A stretch of DNA of 64,000 nucleotides, taken from NCBI RefSeq assembly GCF_003696215.1, contig NZ_RFFG01000036.1:18228-82227 (forward strand). Reading direction: 5' to 3'. Both the position numbers and the translations under genes were made by a program. Below, piece by piece: positions 35,799 through 44,057 of this stretch. The notes below the pieces were generated by a model. The model saw only the letters and a program-made list of their open reading frames with translations, had not been told where the DNA came from and did no database searches. Within the stretch, counting starts at the first letter, position 1; each line of letters begins with the position of its first letter. This DNA is from Actinomadura harenae (GTDB taxonomy: Bacteria; Actinomycetota; Actinomycetes; Streptosporangiales; Streptosporangiaceae).

Positions 35799-37051
35799 AG
35801 ATTCTCTCTCGGGCTGGGGTCGAGCACCCCGACACCGCACCGTGGGACGCGGCCGAACGCAAGGGGATCGGCCACCCCGACACCCTGGCCGATCTGTGCG
35901 CGGACGCGTTCTCGGCCGCCTACGCCCGGCGCGGGCTGGCCGCCTTCGGGCACATCCCCAACCATTGGGTCGACAAGGTCACCCTGGCCGGCGCGGCGTC
36001 GCGGGTCCGGCTCGGCGGCTACGAGGTCATCGAGCCGGTGCAGTGTCACCTGTTCGGGAAGGTCACCTCGAGTGTCGGAGACGACCCGATCGACGTGGCG
36101 GGGTTGTTCGAGTGGTCCGTCACCGATGTGCTGACGCGTGCGCTGGGCGGATCGGAGATCGTGCCGCACCTGCGGTTCCACATCACCAACACCAGCGGAT
36201 CCGCCGCCGACCACGCCCCCACGTTCTACGAGCCGCGGTGCGCCAGCGACTTGGCGCAGGTGCTGGCGGAGGATTCGGTGTGCAACGACACGGTGATCTG
36301 CACCGGCACCTCGGCGATGGGGGCGGCTGGGCGGATCGCGGTCGAGCTGGAGCGGTTCTTGACCGGGCCGGAGCTGACGGCCGTGGTGCCGGGTGCCGGG
36401 ACTGACGTGAAGGTGATGGTCACCCGCGTCGGTGACCATCTGGACGTGACGGCCGCGGTCCCGATGCATCCGTGGGCGGTACGGGACTGGAAGGTCTACG
36501 CCGACCTCATCGCCGTCGTCGGGAACCTGTCCCGTGTCCAGCTGAAGCGGCTGGTCGACCAGTACCGGCCCGGCGGATCGTTCACGCTGAACCTCAACAC
36601 CAAGGACCGGCCCGGCCGTGGGTACCTGGCACCGTTCGGCTCCTCGCTGGGCAAGGGCGATATCGGAGCGGTCGGGCGCGGCAACCGGCACAGCGGCGTG
36701 ATCGAACCGCTGCGGCCCTCCAGTTGCGAGGCTCCGGCGGGGAAGAACCCGGTGCACCACGCGGGCAAGATCTACACGGTCCTGGCACGGCGCGCCGCCG
36801 AACAGATCGCCGCCGAGGTGGGCGCGTACGCCACGGTGGTGATCTGCGCACGCAACGGCCACCCGGTGACTCACCCGGCGTACGTGCTGGTCGAGATCGC
36901 CGGGCCGCTGCCGGGTGGCCTGCTGGACCGCGCGGAGAAGGTCGCCGAGCAGGTGATGGCGACCGCGCCCCTGCTCGCGCAGGAGTTTGCCCACGCCGAC
37001 CCGATGGAATCGTTCCAGCATCAGGACGACGTGGCTGGCGGCCAGCGGTGA
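35795..37051 (+). CDS. S-adenosylmethionine synthetase, archaeal type
   Basis: 418 aa from ATG 35795 (ATGA overlap). Sequence features are those of the archaeal MAT family (PF01941), not bacterial MetK: AAERKGIGHPDTLADLCADA near the N-terminus, GSFTLNLNTKDRPGRGYLAP and GAVGRGNRHSGVIEPLRPSS in the middle, then AGKNPVHHAGKIYTVLARRA. It makes AdoMet from ATP and methionine. Its place in an operon with one radical SAM enzyme and two methyltransferases means local supply of AdoMet, or use of a methionine analogue. Archaeal-type MAT in an actinomycete is unusual and suggests transfer. Confidence 0.92.
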   Translation: MKILSRAGVEHPDTAPWDAAERKGIGHPDTLADLCADAFSAAYARRGLAAFGHIPNHWVDKVTLAGAASRVRLGGYEVIEPVQCHLFGKVTSSVGDDPIDVAGLFEWSVTDVLTRALGGSEIVPHLRFHITNTSGSAADHAPTFYEPRCASDLAQVLAEDSVCNDTVICTGTSAMGAAGRIAVELERFLTGPELTAVVPGAGTDVKVMVTRVGDHLDVTAAVPMHPWAVRDWKVYADLIAVVGNLSRVQLKRLVDQYRPGGSFTLNLNTKDRPGRGYLAPFGSSLGKGDIGAVGRGNRHSGVIEPLRPSSCEAPAGKNPVHHAGKIYTVLARRAAEQIAAEVGAYATVVICARNGHPVTHPAYVLVEIAGPLPGGLLDRAEKVAEQVMATAPLLAQEFAHADPMESFQHQDDVAGGQR

Positions 37052-37761
37052 CAACCCCACCAGAGAACGCCCCCTCGAAGAATTCGAAGAACACGGTGCG
37101 TGAGGCGTTCACGGTCGCGCATCGCCGTCACCTGGACCGGCTGGCGCAGTTGCCGGTGTGGGTGGACGAGCAGGGGATGCTGATCGGTGATCAGCGGGTG
37201 ATGTTCGCCGCCGAGGCCCCGCTGATGCGGCGGCACGCCGAATCGCTTGTCGCGGCCGACACTCCGCGCGGCCGCGCGGCGGACGTGCTGGAGATCGGCC
37301 TGGGGATGGGCGTGTTCGCCTCCCAGCTGCCCAGGTTCGTGGGGACCTACACCACTGTTGAGGCGGTACCGGAAGTGGTCGCCCACACTGGCCCGCTTCT
37401 GGCCGGGCTTCTTGGCGCCCGCGTTCGGTACCGGGTGATCGGAGCCCCGTGGCAGCTCGCCGAGCTACCCGACTCGGCCTACGACGCGATCATGTACGAC
37501 ACGTGGCCGCCCGAGGGGTACGCCGACGATGACTTCGCGGTCTTCGCCGAGCATGTCGCCGCCCGGTGCCTGCGTCCGGGAGGCCGTTGGTCGTTCTTCT
37601 GGTCGGGCTCCCGCTTGTCCTCGCAGCGTCGCAGCGTGCTGGACCGCTGGTTCCCCGGCTGGCACGCCGACAGCTACACCATGCCGCCGGAACTGGTCCC
37701 CCGGGACTGGACGAAGCCGACCACCGCCTTCCTCGTGCCGGTCGCGACCCGCTCGACGTAG
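37048..37761 (+). CDS. Guanidinoacetate/arginine N-methyltransferase-like SAM methyltransferase
   Basis: 237 aa from GTG 37048 (GTGA overlap). The SAM-binding motif is VLEIGLGMGVFASQL (about residue 80). Upstream, VMFAAEAPLMRRHAESL matches the position of the VMxxWExPxM element of guanidinoacetate methyltransferases. Downstream are DAIMYDTWPPEGYADDDF and LRPGGRWSFFWSG. The closest fold I recognise is GAMT/RMT2-like, so a guanidine or similar nitrogen in the product is a reasonable target. The Arg-rich candidate peptide would fit, but a small molecule is equally possible. Confidence 0.75.
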   Translation: MTTPPENAPSKNSKNTVREAFTVAHRRHLDRLAQLPVWVDEQGMLIGDQRVMFAAEAPLMRRHAESLVAADTPRGRAADVLEIGLGMGVFASQLPRFVGTYTTVEAVPEVVAHTGPLLAGLLGARVRYRVIGAPWQLAELPDSAYDAIMYDTWPPEGYADDDFAVFAEHVAARCLRPGGRWSFFWSGSRLSSQRRSVLDRWFPGWHADSYTMPPELVPRDWTKPTTAFLVPVATRST

Positions 37762-37775
37762 GGAGAGTCACCACG

Positions 37776-38561
37776 ATGAGCCACCCCCACAAGGCCCCTC
37801 CCACTCCTCTGGCCGATCTACTCAACGCCGACGCCGTCCGGTTCGCCGAGTCGGGGTATGTGGTGTTGCCGCCGCTGCCGCTCGAGCACATCGAGACGCT
37901 GCGCGGCGAGGCCGCCGAGTTGCTGGACTCGATCGTCGCCGCCGGTGGACTGGACCGCCTCAGCCGGGACCCGCGCGTCACATGCTGGCGGCTGGCCGAC
38001 GGGCAGGCGTACGTGCTCAAGATCAAGCACGTGACCGAGCAGTGCCGCAGCCTGCGTTCCGCGGCGGATGGGCCCATGGCGCAGGTCGCGGCGCATCTGC
38101 TCGGCGCCGCGCCGCTCCTCATAGACGAGAAGGTCACCTACAAGCAGCGGGTGCCCGCCTACCAGGCCGGGAGCATCACCGACCTGCCGGTTCTGGATCC
38201 CTCCGTCCACAAACACACCGACGCCGCCTACTACACCCGACGCGGCATCACCGGGCCGGTGGTGACCGTCGCGCTATGCCTGGACGAGGTTGCTGCCGCG
38301 TCCGGCCCGGTGCGGGTGTGGCCGGGCAGCCACCACCGCGCCCCAGCCTTCACCGACACCGCCGCTCACGGTCCGGTCGTCGACGACGACCAGGCCCCCG
38401 ACGAACATGCCGTGCCGCTGACCGGGAACGCCGGGACCGTCCTCGCGTGGGACGCGCGGCTGGTACACGCCTCCGCCCCCAACACCACCGGAGACCCCCG
38501 ACGGTTAATGATCGCCGCCTACGCCCGCACATCGGAGGCGGCCCCCGATGAACGCCGGTGA
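37776..38561 (+). CDS. PhyH-family Fe(II)/2-oxoglutarate dioxygenase
   Basis: 261 aa from ATG 37776, with GGGAGAG upstream. It begins with the typical FAESGYVVLPPLPLEHIETL. Iron ligands: His and Asp in SVHKHTDAAYY (about residue 150), distal His in LAWDARLVHASAPN, 2-oxoglutarate Arg in DPRRLMIAAYAR. PhyH-type enzymes hydroxylate, and sometimes halogenate or cyclise, small molecules and peptides. The Asp is present, so it is a hydroxylase rather than a halogenase. It overlaps the next gene by 14 bases. Confidence 0.9.
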   Translation: MSHPHKAPPTPLADLLNADAVRFAESGYVVLPPLPLEHIETLRGEAAELLDSIVAAGGLDRLSRDPRVTCWRLADGQAYVLKIKHVTEQCRSLRSAADGPMAQVAAHLLGAAPLLIDEKVTYKQRVPAYQAGSITDLPVLDPSVHKHTDAAYYTRRGITGPVVTVALCLDEVAAASGPVRVWPGSHHRAPAFTDTAAHGPVVDDDQAPDEHAVPLTGNAGTVLAWDARLVHASAPNTTGDPRRLMIAAYARTSEAAPDERR

Positions 38562-39231
38562 ACCGCGCCCCTACCAGCAGCCTGCCCCGTTCGTTTCGCA
38601 ATGGGGCGAGGACGTGTGGCTATCGCAACGCGCCGACCTGCCCGAACGCGGGGTGTTCGTGGAGGTCGGCGGCGCTGACGGGCGCCGCGGCTCCAATACC
38701 TGGTGGCTGGAGGACAAGCGGGGTTGGCGCGGCATGGTGGTCGAGCCCGATCCGCGCCAGCACGCCGCGCTGCACGCCAACCGAACCTGCCTGATCGACC
38801 CCCGGGCCGTCGCCGACCACGCCGGCACCATCGCCTTCGGACAGCACACCACCCGCCCCACCCACTCGGGGATCGGCCTGACCGGCGACGACTACCGCAG
38901 CATCACCGTGCGATGTGTACGGCTCGACACCCTCCTGCAGGAGGCCGACATCGCCACCATCGACGTGCTCAGCATCGACGTCGAGGGCACCGAACTTCAG
39001 GTGTGGGGATCGTTCGACCCCGACCGGTGGCGCCCCCGCTTCGTGATCATCGAGTACGACGATGGCGTACCCGGCCGCCGCACCACCGACATCCGCGCCG
39101 CGCTCGGCACGCACTACCACCTGGAACATGTCACTCCCTCCAACCTGATCCTGGTCAGGAGTACCCCGTGCAGCGACCCGCCTCCATGCCCCCCGACGGT
39201 CCCCGCGACGGCCTCGCGGGCCCCGGGGTGA
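38548..39231 (+). CDS. FkbM-family methyltransferase
   Basis: 227 aa. The FkbM SAM-binding region is GVFVEVGGADGRRGSNTWWL, followed by GMVVEPDPRQHAALHANR and, near residue 145, the characteristic IDVLSIDVEGTELQVWGSFD. It ends in VTPSNLILVRS and a Pro-rich tail. FkbM enzymes O-methylate hydroxyl groups of natural products and sugars. In this operon it could methylate the hydroxyl placed by the preceding dioxygenase. The following gene starts inside its last 64 bases. Confidence 0.92.
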   Translation: MNAGEPRPYQQPAPFVSQWGEDVWLSQRADLPERGVFVEVGGADGRRGSNTWWLEDKRGWRGMVVEPDPRQHAALHANRTCLIDPRAVADHAGTIAFGQHTTRPTHSGIGLTGDDYRSITVRCVRLDTLLQEADIATIDVLSIDVEGTELQVWGSFDPDRWRPRFVIIEYDDGVPGRRTTDIRAALGTHYHLEHVTPSNLILVRSTPCSDPPPCPPTVPATASRAPG

Positions 39232-40718
39232 TCGTCCCCGCCGCGCACTGCACCGGCACGCGTCATGACACCGAAACCGCGCTGGCCGGTGAGCTGGCCG
39301 GTGCGTTGACGCCGTTCCTGCGGACGCTGATCAACCGGCGGCCCGTCGTCGCCCTGTGCACCAAGAGCACCGACGAACCGCACTGGCGTGCCCTGCTGGA
39401 GTCCGCCGGAGCCGCCAAGGTACTCACCGTCGACCTCACCGACCTGACGCTCACCGAACGCCTCCTCGGCGGCCGGCGCACCGTCACCACCGCGATCGAG
39501 CACCTGGCGCTTCAGCATGACGTGGCGCGCGCCCTGGGCGGCCATCAGCTCCTGGCCAGCTTCGACCCCGGCGGCGACGCCGTCGTGCTGGCCCCCGACC
39601 CGCTGGAGATCACCTCGATCGGAGGTCGATGCAGCCTGGCGGTCAAACCGCCGGTCGCCCACCTGGTCGAGCACAAGACCCTCGTGGACGGCCTGTGGGA
39701 CCTGATGGGGGTCGACCGTCAGCCGTCGCTGGTGTGCGACGTGACGCCGACACTGCCGAGCCAGATCGCCGCCCTCGACCAGGGCGAGGGGGTGGTGGTC
39801 AGCTGCCAGCGGCGCGGGCACGCCCCCACCGTCGGCGGCGAACACATCTGGTGGGTCCGCCGCGGACGGCTGCCCGCCACATTCCCCCCGCTGACCTCCC
39901 GCGACCTGCGCGCACGGGTGATGCCGCTGCTGGTCGGCCAGCCGCTCCGCCTGCACGGCATGATCGTCGGCGGGAACGTGGCCTGTTTCCCGGTGATGGA
40001 ACTGCTATCGCTGCCGCGTCCGGCCGACGGCACCTTCCAGTGGGGAGGCTCAGTCCCCGCCCGCCACCTACCCACGACCGCGCGTGTCCACCTGCATCAA
40101 GTCGCCGCCCGCGCAGGGCGCTGGCTGGCCGCCCACGGCTACAGCGGCGGCTTCGCCATCGACGGGATCCGAACCGACGAGGGGTATTGGCCGACCGAAC
40201 TCACCGGCCGTCTCACCGCCGCGTTCGAAGGCGTCGACTCGGCCGTGCGGGTCCCGGTGTACGCCGCTAACCTGGTCGCGCGCGCCGCCACCCATGCCCA
40301 ACCAAGTAGTGGGACACTGATCGAGCAGACCACTCCGCTGCTCGCCGAGCTGCTCACCGCACTCACCGCCCGCGTCCTGGACGCCACCCGCGCCGACATC
40401 TACGGCGCGGCCACCGACGCCACCAGCCACGGAACCCACCAGCTGCGATGGACCCCGACCGGTCTCACCGCCGAACCATCGCCCGCCACCGGCACACAGA
40501 ACTCCGCCGGGACCATCGCTCTCACCCGAAACCCGCGCGGCTGGCTGCTGCACTGCCAGCTCCACGCACCCGCCCCCCTGCTCCCCGACCTCCCGTGGGG
40601 CAGCCTCGCACCGCTCGTCTACCACCTGTCCGACCAGGTGTACGGCACCAGCTTCGGGCAGCTCGATCCGCCGTTCGGCTTGCCTCCTACCCCCCGCGGC
40701 GTCATCGGCCCGTCCTGA
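39168..40718 (+). CDS. ATP-grasp ligase, PGM1-like
   Basis: 516 aa from GTG 39168, preceded by AGGAG; ATG 39186 is the alternative. The C-terminal half shows an ATP-grasp end: GRWLAAHGYSGGFAIDGIRT then YWPTELTGRLTAAF, where Asp, Glu and Arg match the Mg-ATP residues (ELTGR replaces the usual EINPR). Earlier are GGRCSLAVKPPVAHLVEHKT (possible ATP-binding Lys) and GEGVVVSCQRRGHAPTVGGE. The layout resembles PGM1 of the pheganomycin pathway, which ligates an unusual amino acid to a ribosomal peptide. That would fit the small peptide encoded first in this operon. Family placement from memory. Confidence 0.68.
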   Translation: MQRPASMPPDGPRDGLAGPGVIVPAAHCTGTRHDTETALAGELAGALTPFLRTLINRRPVVALCTKSTDEPHWRALLESAGAAKVLTVDLTDLTLTERLLGGRRTVTTAIEHLALQHDVARALGGHQLLASFDPGGDAVVLAPDPLEITSIGGRCSLAVKPPVAHLVEHKTLVDGLWDLMGVDRQPSLVCDVTPTLPSQIAALDQGEGVVVSCQRRGHAPTVGGEHIWWVRRGRLPATFPPLTSRDLRARVMPLLVGQPLRLHGMIVGGNVACFPVMELLSLPRPADGTFQWGGSVPARHLPTTARVHLHQVAARAGRWLAAHGYSGGFAIDGIRTDEGYWPTELTGRLTAAFEGVDSAVRVPVYAANLVARAATHAQPSSGTLIEQTTPLLAELLTALTARVLDATRADIYGAATDATSHGTHQLRWTPTGLTAEPSPATGTQNSAGTIALTRNPRGWLLHCQLHAPAPLLPDLPWGSLAPLVYHLSDQVYGTSFGQLDPPFGLPPTPRGVIGPS

Positions 40719-40857
40719 CCTCCAGCACACCCCGCACGCCCGGCCTCCTCACCGCGCCACCGGCGGCACAGCACTCGGAGCCCCCATGTCCTTGACGAAA
40801 TCGGCGAACACCTTGCCAGCCACGGCCATTCGCCCGCAGCGTCGGCGGACCCGCCGC

Positions 40858-40869
40858 TAGCCTGCCCCC
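40858..40869 (+). promoter_or_regulatory. Leaderless-type -10 box directly before gltX
   Basis: TAGCCT at 40858-40863, six bases before the ATG of the GluRS gene. TAnnnT at this distance is the known hallmark of leaderless actinobacterial transcripts, and there is no ribosome binding site before this ATG. It implies that gltX has its own promoter, separate from the biosynthetic operon upstream. Confidence 0.6.
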
Positions 40870-42300
40870 ATGACCACCCCAAGCCATCCAATAACTGTCC
40901 GCACGCGCTTCGCTCCCTCGCCTACCGGCATGTTCCACGTCGGCAACGCGCGGTCTCTGCTGTACAACTGGCTGGCCGCCGAGCAGGCCGGGGGGCAGAT
41001 GGTGCTGCGGATCGAGGACACCGACGCCGAACGCTCCAAGCCCGAATGGATCGACGGGATCCTCAAGGCGATGGCCTGGCTGGGGGTGGACTCCTCCCAG
41101 TACGAGGGCCCCTACTTCCAGACCGACAATGCAGCCCGCCACGCCGAAGCGGTCGCCGCTCTGCTCGACGGCGGGCACGCCTACTACTGCGACTGCACCC
41201 GCGAGCAGATCGCCGAACGCACCGGCGACCCGCACAAGGGCTACGACGGGCACTGCCGCACCCGCGACCTGGGGCCCGGGCCAGGGCGAGCCGTCCGGTT
41301 CCGCACGCCCGACACCGGCGAAACGGTCGTGACCGACCTGGTGCGCGGCGCGCCGGTCTTCCCCAATGCGGCCCTGGAAGACTTCGTCGTCGCCCGCTCC
41401 GACGGCACCCCCACCTTCCTGCTCGCCAACATCGTCGACGACATGGCGATGGGAATCACCCTGGTCATCCGCGCCGAGGAACACCTGTCCAACACCCCCA
41501 AGCAGCAACTGCTGTGGGAGGCGCTGGGGGCGACCCCGCCAACGTGGGCACATGCGCCGATCCTGGTGAACGACAAGCGCCAGAAGCTGTCCAAACGTCG
41601 CGACAAGGCCGCCCTGGAGGACTTCGCCCGCGACGGCTACCTCCCCGAGGCGATGCGGAACTACCTGATGCTGCTGGGGTGGGCCCCACCGGACGGCAGT
41701 GAGATCCTCCCCTGGCAGCAGATCGTTGACCGGTTCCGCATCGCCGACGTCAACCCGGCCCCAGCGTTCTTCGACGTCAAGAAGCTTCGGGCGTTCAACG
41801 GCGACTACCTGCGTGCCATGTCCGCGACCGAGTTCGCGGCCGTCGCCGCCGACTGGCTGGCCGTCCACTTCCCGGCCGGTGCTACCTGGGCCGACGACCG
41901 TGACCGCTTCGCCGCTGCGACTGAACTGGCGCAGACCCGCATCGCGATCCTGTCGGAGCTGCCCGACATGATCGGCTTCCTGTTCACCGGCGTGGAGATC
42001 GACCCGGCATCGTGGGACAAAGCGTTGAAGCCGGGCGCGGTCGAACTCCTGACCGACGCACTCGGTGCCTTGGGCGAGCTGGGCGACTGGACGGCCGACG
42101 CCATCAAGGACACCATCGAGCGGGCCGGGCAGGCACACGGCCTCAAACTCAGCAAGGCGCAGGCACCCGTGCGGGTCGCCGTGACCGGCCGCACCGTCGG
42201 ACTGCCCCTGTTCGAGTCGATGCAGCTGCTGGGACGACCCGAAACCCTCGACCGCGTCGCAGCCGCACTGTCCCGAGCCAACCCCCCTTCACCACGCTGA
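40870..42300 (+). CDS. gltX: Glutamyl-tRNA synthetase, cluster-located copy
   Basis: 476 aa, full length. Class I signature HIGH appears as RFAPSPTGMFHVGNARS; the KMSKS loop appears as DKRQKLSKRRD (about residue 240). Other GluRS blocks are present: LRIEDTDAERSKPEWIDGIL, GHAYYCDCTREQ, AEEHLSNTPKQQLLWEALG, and a complete C-terminal anticodon-binding part. It charges tRNA-Glu. Its place after the ATP-grasp gene, 151 bases away, is not the usual gltX neighbourhood. It may be a resistant duplicate of the drug target or provide Glu-tRNA for biosynthesis. GlnRS is excluded by overall length and the bacterial GluRS-type C-terminus. Confidence 0.95.
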   Translation: MTTPSHPITVRTRFAPSPTGMFHVGNARSLLYNWLAAEQAGGQMVLRIEDTDAERSKPEWIDGILKAMAWLGVDSSQYEGPYFQTDNAARHAEAVAALLDGGHAYYCDCTREQIAERTGDPHKGYDGHCRTRDLGPGPGRAVRFRTPDTGETVVTDLVRGAPVFPNAALEDFVVARSDGTPTFLLANIVDDMAMGITLVIRAEEHLSNTPKQQLLWEALGATPPTWAHAPILVNDKRQKLSKRRDKAALEDFARDGYLPEAMRNYLMLLGWAPPDGSEILPWQQIVDRFRIADVNPAPAFFDVKKLRAFNGDYLRAMSATEFAAVAADWLAVHFPAGATWADDRDRFAAATELAQTRIAILSELPDMIGFLFTGVEIDPASWDKALKPGAVELLTDALGALGELGDWTADAIKDTIERAGQAHGLKLSKAQAPVRVAVTGRTVGLPLFESMQLLGRPETLDRVAAALSRANPPSPR

Positions 42301-42405
42301 GAGCCACTAACGGAACCAGTAGGTCAAGCCTCGCTGGCAGGGATGGCCGCGGCGAGACATGAAACGCCAACCACATATCTGTGACGAGTTCCAAGGAGGT
42401 ACACG

Positions 42406-42852
42406 GTGGCCCACACCCACGCGGCGCGCGCCATCATCCAGGCCACCGACGGCCGCTGGCTGCTCGTGCGTCCCACCAGCGCCGACCTGTGGCACCTACC
42501 CGGCGGCGGGATCGCCCAGGGCGAGCCTCCGCGGCAGGCATGCGAGCGAGAGATCCATGAGGAACTGGGCCTGACCCTGTCGGCCGGACGGCTCCGCGCC
42601 GTTCAATGGACACCGCTGCCCGACGACGGCGGCGACCAGATCTCATTGGTGTTCGACTGCGGTGTTCACGACCCTGCCGACATCGAAGCGCACATCACCC
42701 TCCAGGCGGATGAGGTCGAGGCGTGGCGGTGGGGCACCCCTGACGCTGACCTGCTGGACGGTGATCGTCTCGCTGAGGCCCTTCTCCAGGCGTCGGCTCG
42801 ACCCGACCACGTCGCCTACCTCGAGGTCGCCACCACGCCGAGCGCGACATGA
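42406..42852 (+). CDS. NUDIX hydrolase
   Basis: 148 aa from GTG 42406 after a perfect AAGGAGGT. The NUDIX box is GGIAQGEPPRQACEREIHEE followed by LGL, matching GX5EX7REUXEEXGU. It hydrolyses a nucleoside diphosphate linked to another moiety; the substrate is unknown. It follows gltX by 105 bases, in the same direction, and may belong to region 2. Confidence 0.9.
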   Translation: MAHTHAARAIIQATDGRWLLVRPTSADLWHLPGGGIAQGEPPRQACEREIHEELGLTLSAGRLRAVQWTPLPDDGGDQISLVFDCGVHDPADIEAHITLQADEVEAWRWGTPDADLLDGDRLAEALLQASARPDHVAYLEVATTPSAT

Positions 42853-42878
42853 ACGCCCGTGTCCGCCGCGTTCGGCCG

Positions 42879-43814
42879 CTATCCAGCGTCGAACGCGCGC
42901 CTCCCCCTGGCACCCGACAGCTCGGCGACCACAGGCGCGAACCGGGCAAGGTCATCTTGACGGTGCAGGAGAAAGTAGGAGACGCCCAAGTCGATGCGCT
43001 GCAGCACCTGGTCCACCATCGCAGCAACGTCTCCACCCAACACAAACGCTTCCGCGTTCAGGTCATCGGGGATCGACTCCTTGATCCGCACCAGCGACAT
43101 GGCCAGCTCCAGCTGAGCCGTGCGAGCTCCAGCCGCGTCGTGAACGAGGCTGACCTTGCGCCTCAGAGCTCCCATTGTGGTGTCGCCCGGGAACGGACCC
43201 GAACCGCCTCGATTCGCGCGGCGGGTGAACGCGACGGTGTCGGCGTGGCGGGCCGCCAGCCGCAGGAGTCGCGGGCCGCCGCCCCCGATCAACAGGTCCG
43301 GTCGCGCCCGCCCTGGCCGTGCACATGGCATGGCCATCTCCAGGCCATCGAGCTGGTAGTAGCGGCCACCGAAAGCACAAGACCCACCACGCCACAACTC
43401 CCGCATCACCGTCACGGCCTCGGCCAACCGGTCGATCCGAACGCCTGGGCGGTCGAACCCCAATCCAGCGGCCTGGTACTCCTCGGCGCGCCAGCCCGCC
43501 CCAAGCCCCAGTTCAAACCGGCCACCCGACAGCAGGTCCAGCGTGGACGCCTCACGTGCCAACACAGCCGGATGCCGAAAGTCGTTGGCCAGCACCAGCG
43601 TCCCCAGCCTCAAGCGCGTCGTGGCCGAGGCAATAGCAGCCAGCGCAGGCATCGGAGCCAGCCGCTCACCCGCCAAGTGATCGGACATCAGCGCAGTGCC
43701 GAATCCGGCATCCTCGAGCCACTGGGCCCGGTCGACCAAATCACGCAGCGACGTCGCAGTGCGCAGCACTGCACCAAACCGCACCACGGGGCTGAAATCC
43801 TGCTGCTTGAACAT
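42879..43814 (-). CDS. LLM-class F420-dependent oxidoreductase
   Basis: 311 aa from ATG 43814 (ATG 43823 also possible). Luciferase-like monooxygenase fold (TIM barrel): FGAVLRTATSLRDLVDRAQW, LEDAGFGTALMSDH, TTRLRLGTLVLANDFRHPAV, ASTLDLLSGGRFELGLGAGW, RPDLLIGGGGPRLLRLAARH. Such enzymes use F420H2 (or FMNH2) for reductions. It is convergent with the NUDIX gene. In the 240 bases upstream, a short frame (DENVPAIAMTLLNGTPLLDS) looks like a degraded gene fragment. Confidence 0.88.
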   Translation of the reverse strand: MFKQQDFSPVVRFGAVLRTATSLRDLVDRAQWLEDAGFGTALMSDHLAGERLAPMPALAAIASATTRLRLGTLVLANDFRHPAVLAREASTLDLLSGGRFELGLGAGWRAEEYQAAGLGFDRPGVRIDRLAEAVTVMRELWRGGSCAFGGRYYQLDGLEMAMPCARPGRARPDLLIGGGGPRLLRLAARHADTVAFTRRANRGGSGPFPGDTTMGALRRKVSLVHDAAGARTAQLELAMSLVRIKESIPDDLNAEAFVLGGDVAAMVDQVLQRIDLGVSYFLLHRQDDLARFAPVVAELSGARGRRAFDAG

Positions 43815-44057
43815 CACCCTCATTCTCGACGCCGGAACCCAGTTCCACCACCAAGGCAGACAACCGGCTGAACTGACAACGCTGCAGCCACACATCACGA
43901 GCGGCTCCTATGCAGCGGCCGCGCTGTTCACCACGCGCCGAAAGGCCGTTCATTCCTGAGCGGGCGAGGCTCTTGAGGGCGGCTTGGTGGTCGGCGCTGT
44001 CCAGGAGCGGCGTGCCGTTCAGCAGCGTCATGGCGATGGCGGGGACGTTCTCGTCTC

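Noticed and set aside
37776..38561. PhyH protein as a halogenase.
   Set aside because: The iron-binding Asp is present in HKHTDAAYY; halogenases of this fold carry Ala or Gly there.
40870..42300. Calling this gene a GlnRS or a truncated tRNA-modifying GluQ-type paralogue.
   Set aside because: Both class I motifs and a full C-terminal anticodon-binding part are present, and the length is that of a complete bacterial GluRS.
43820..44057. Separate gene between the LLM oxidoreductase and the folate cyclo-ligase.
   Set aside because: A 40-residue stretch (DENVPAIAMTLLNGTPLLDS) looks protein-like, but it has no ribosome site and no domain and runs antisense-like into the LLM start; best seen as a fragment.
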